A DNA stretch of 6,170 bases from GCA-2697345 sp049602715. GTDB taxonomy: Bacteria; Pseudomonadota; Alphaproteobacteria; Rhodobacterales; Rhodobacteraceae. Location of the stretch: positions 1 through 6,170 of the forward strand of contig JBMYRX010000075.1 in NCBI GenBank assembly GCA_049602715.1, written 5' to 3'. Within the stretch, counting starts at the first letter, position 1, and each line of letters opens with the position of its first letter. Shown in pieces: positions 6,002 to 6,170 of the stretch. The notes under the pieces were generated by a model. It did no database searches. It was not told the DNA's origin and saw only the letters and a list, made by a program, of their open reading frames with translations. Made by a program: the position numbers and the translations under genes.

Positions 6002-6048
6002 ACTTTATTTTGGTACAATCTATTTGTTGGCTTTGGGAGCCGTCTAAC

Positions 6049-6071
6049 GCTTTCGTAAAAAAATTGAAAGC
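6049..6071 (-). repeat. Inverted repeat in the acpP leader
   Basis: GCTTTC (6049-6054) and GAAAGC (6066-6071) form a 6-bp stem with an 11-nt loop holding a run of T/A. It would sit in the 5' leader of acpP if the upstream candidate promoter is used. On the gene strand the T-run is inside the loop, not after the stem, so it is not a standard terminator for fabG. Function unknown. Confidence 0.35.
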
Positions 6072-6090
6072 TAATTTTTTCCACCAGAAG

Positions 6091-6118
6091 CCTATAGCAC
6101 ATCAGACAGCTAAGGCAA
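6091..6118 (-). promoter_or_regulatory. Candidate acpP promoter with extended -10
   Basis: On the minus strand, TTGCCT (6113-6118) and TATAGG (6091-6096) are 16 nt apart, and the -10 is preceded by TG plus one base, as in extended -10 promoters. Each hexamer matches the sigma-70 consensus at 4 of 6 positions. It would give a leader of about 90 nt. The 155-nt fabG-acpP gap is a reasonable place for a promoter. Confidence 0.4.
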
Positions 6119-6145
6119 ACGTTAATAGCAAGTAATAATAACTTA

Positions 6146-6170
6146 TCAAATCATTACCATACCACCATTT
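6146..6170 (-). CDS. fabG: 3-oxoacyl-[acyl-carrier-protein] reductase, last codons only
   Basis: Reading leftward from the right edge, the minus strand encodes NGGMVMI followed by TGA (6146-6148). This matches the conserved C-terminus of FabG (the family usually ends VNGGM plus a few hydrophobic residues). FabG reduces 3-oxoacyl-ACP with NADPH in fatty-acid elongation. Only seven full codons are visible, so the call rests on this short tail plus the expected fabG-acpP-fabF order. Both agree, and I consider it likely. The rest of the gene would lie just beyond the window. Confidence 0.8.

Overview
The window looks like ordinary core chromosome of a low-GC alphaproteobacterium. The nearest feel is Rhodobacterales. 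The E2p N-terminus (ILMPALSPTMEEG), the MltG segment around NTCGKEVLYKIGV and EGSLAPNSYEV, the FabF motif HGTSTMADTIEL and the CysE tail MDQLI all resemble that order as I remember it. The base composition (roughly 36-38% G+C by eye) is far below a typical roseobacter. A low-GC marine lineage of that order, or a close neighbour, is my best inference; the placement rests on motif memory, not on a search.

Layout. Bases 1-2170 (+ strand) hold the 3' end of a pyruvate dehydrogenase operon: most of pdhB (E1 beta, cut by the left edge) and all of pdhC (E2), 10 nt apart, with the pdhC Shine-Dalgarno overlapping the pdhB stop. A 41-bp gap with a weak hairpin separates pdhC from convergent genes. Bases 2212-6170 (- strand) read from right to left: the last codons of fabG (cut by the right edge), acpP, fabF, mltG and cysE. 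This is the conserved fabG-acpP-fabF-mltG fatty-acid/cell-wall cluster with cysE added at its end. fabF and mltG are 3 nt apart. acpP is set off from fabG by 155 nt and from fabF by 252 nt; both gaps contain promoter-like sequences.

How the genes fit together. Pyruvate dehydrogenase makes acetyl-CoA, the feedstock of fatty-acid synthesis. FabG, AcpP and FabF belong to the type II elongation cycle. MltG trims nascent peptidoglycan at the inner membrane. CysE uses acetyl-CoA to activate serine for cysteine synthesis. No stretch longer than 300 bases lacks a gene. I see no tRNA, rRNA, CRISPR array, insertion sequence or phage gene.

No previously undescribed system is evident. The most unusual element is an 11-bp tandem repeat (about 4.8 copies, 5642-5694) between acpP and fabF, just upstream of candidate fabF promoters. 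A sharp change in codon usage near the left edge, inside pdhB, also deserves a check.
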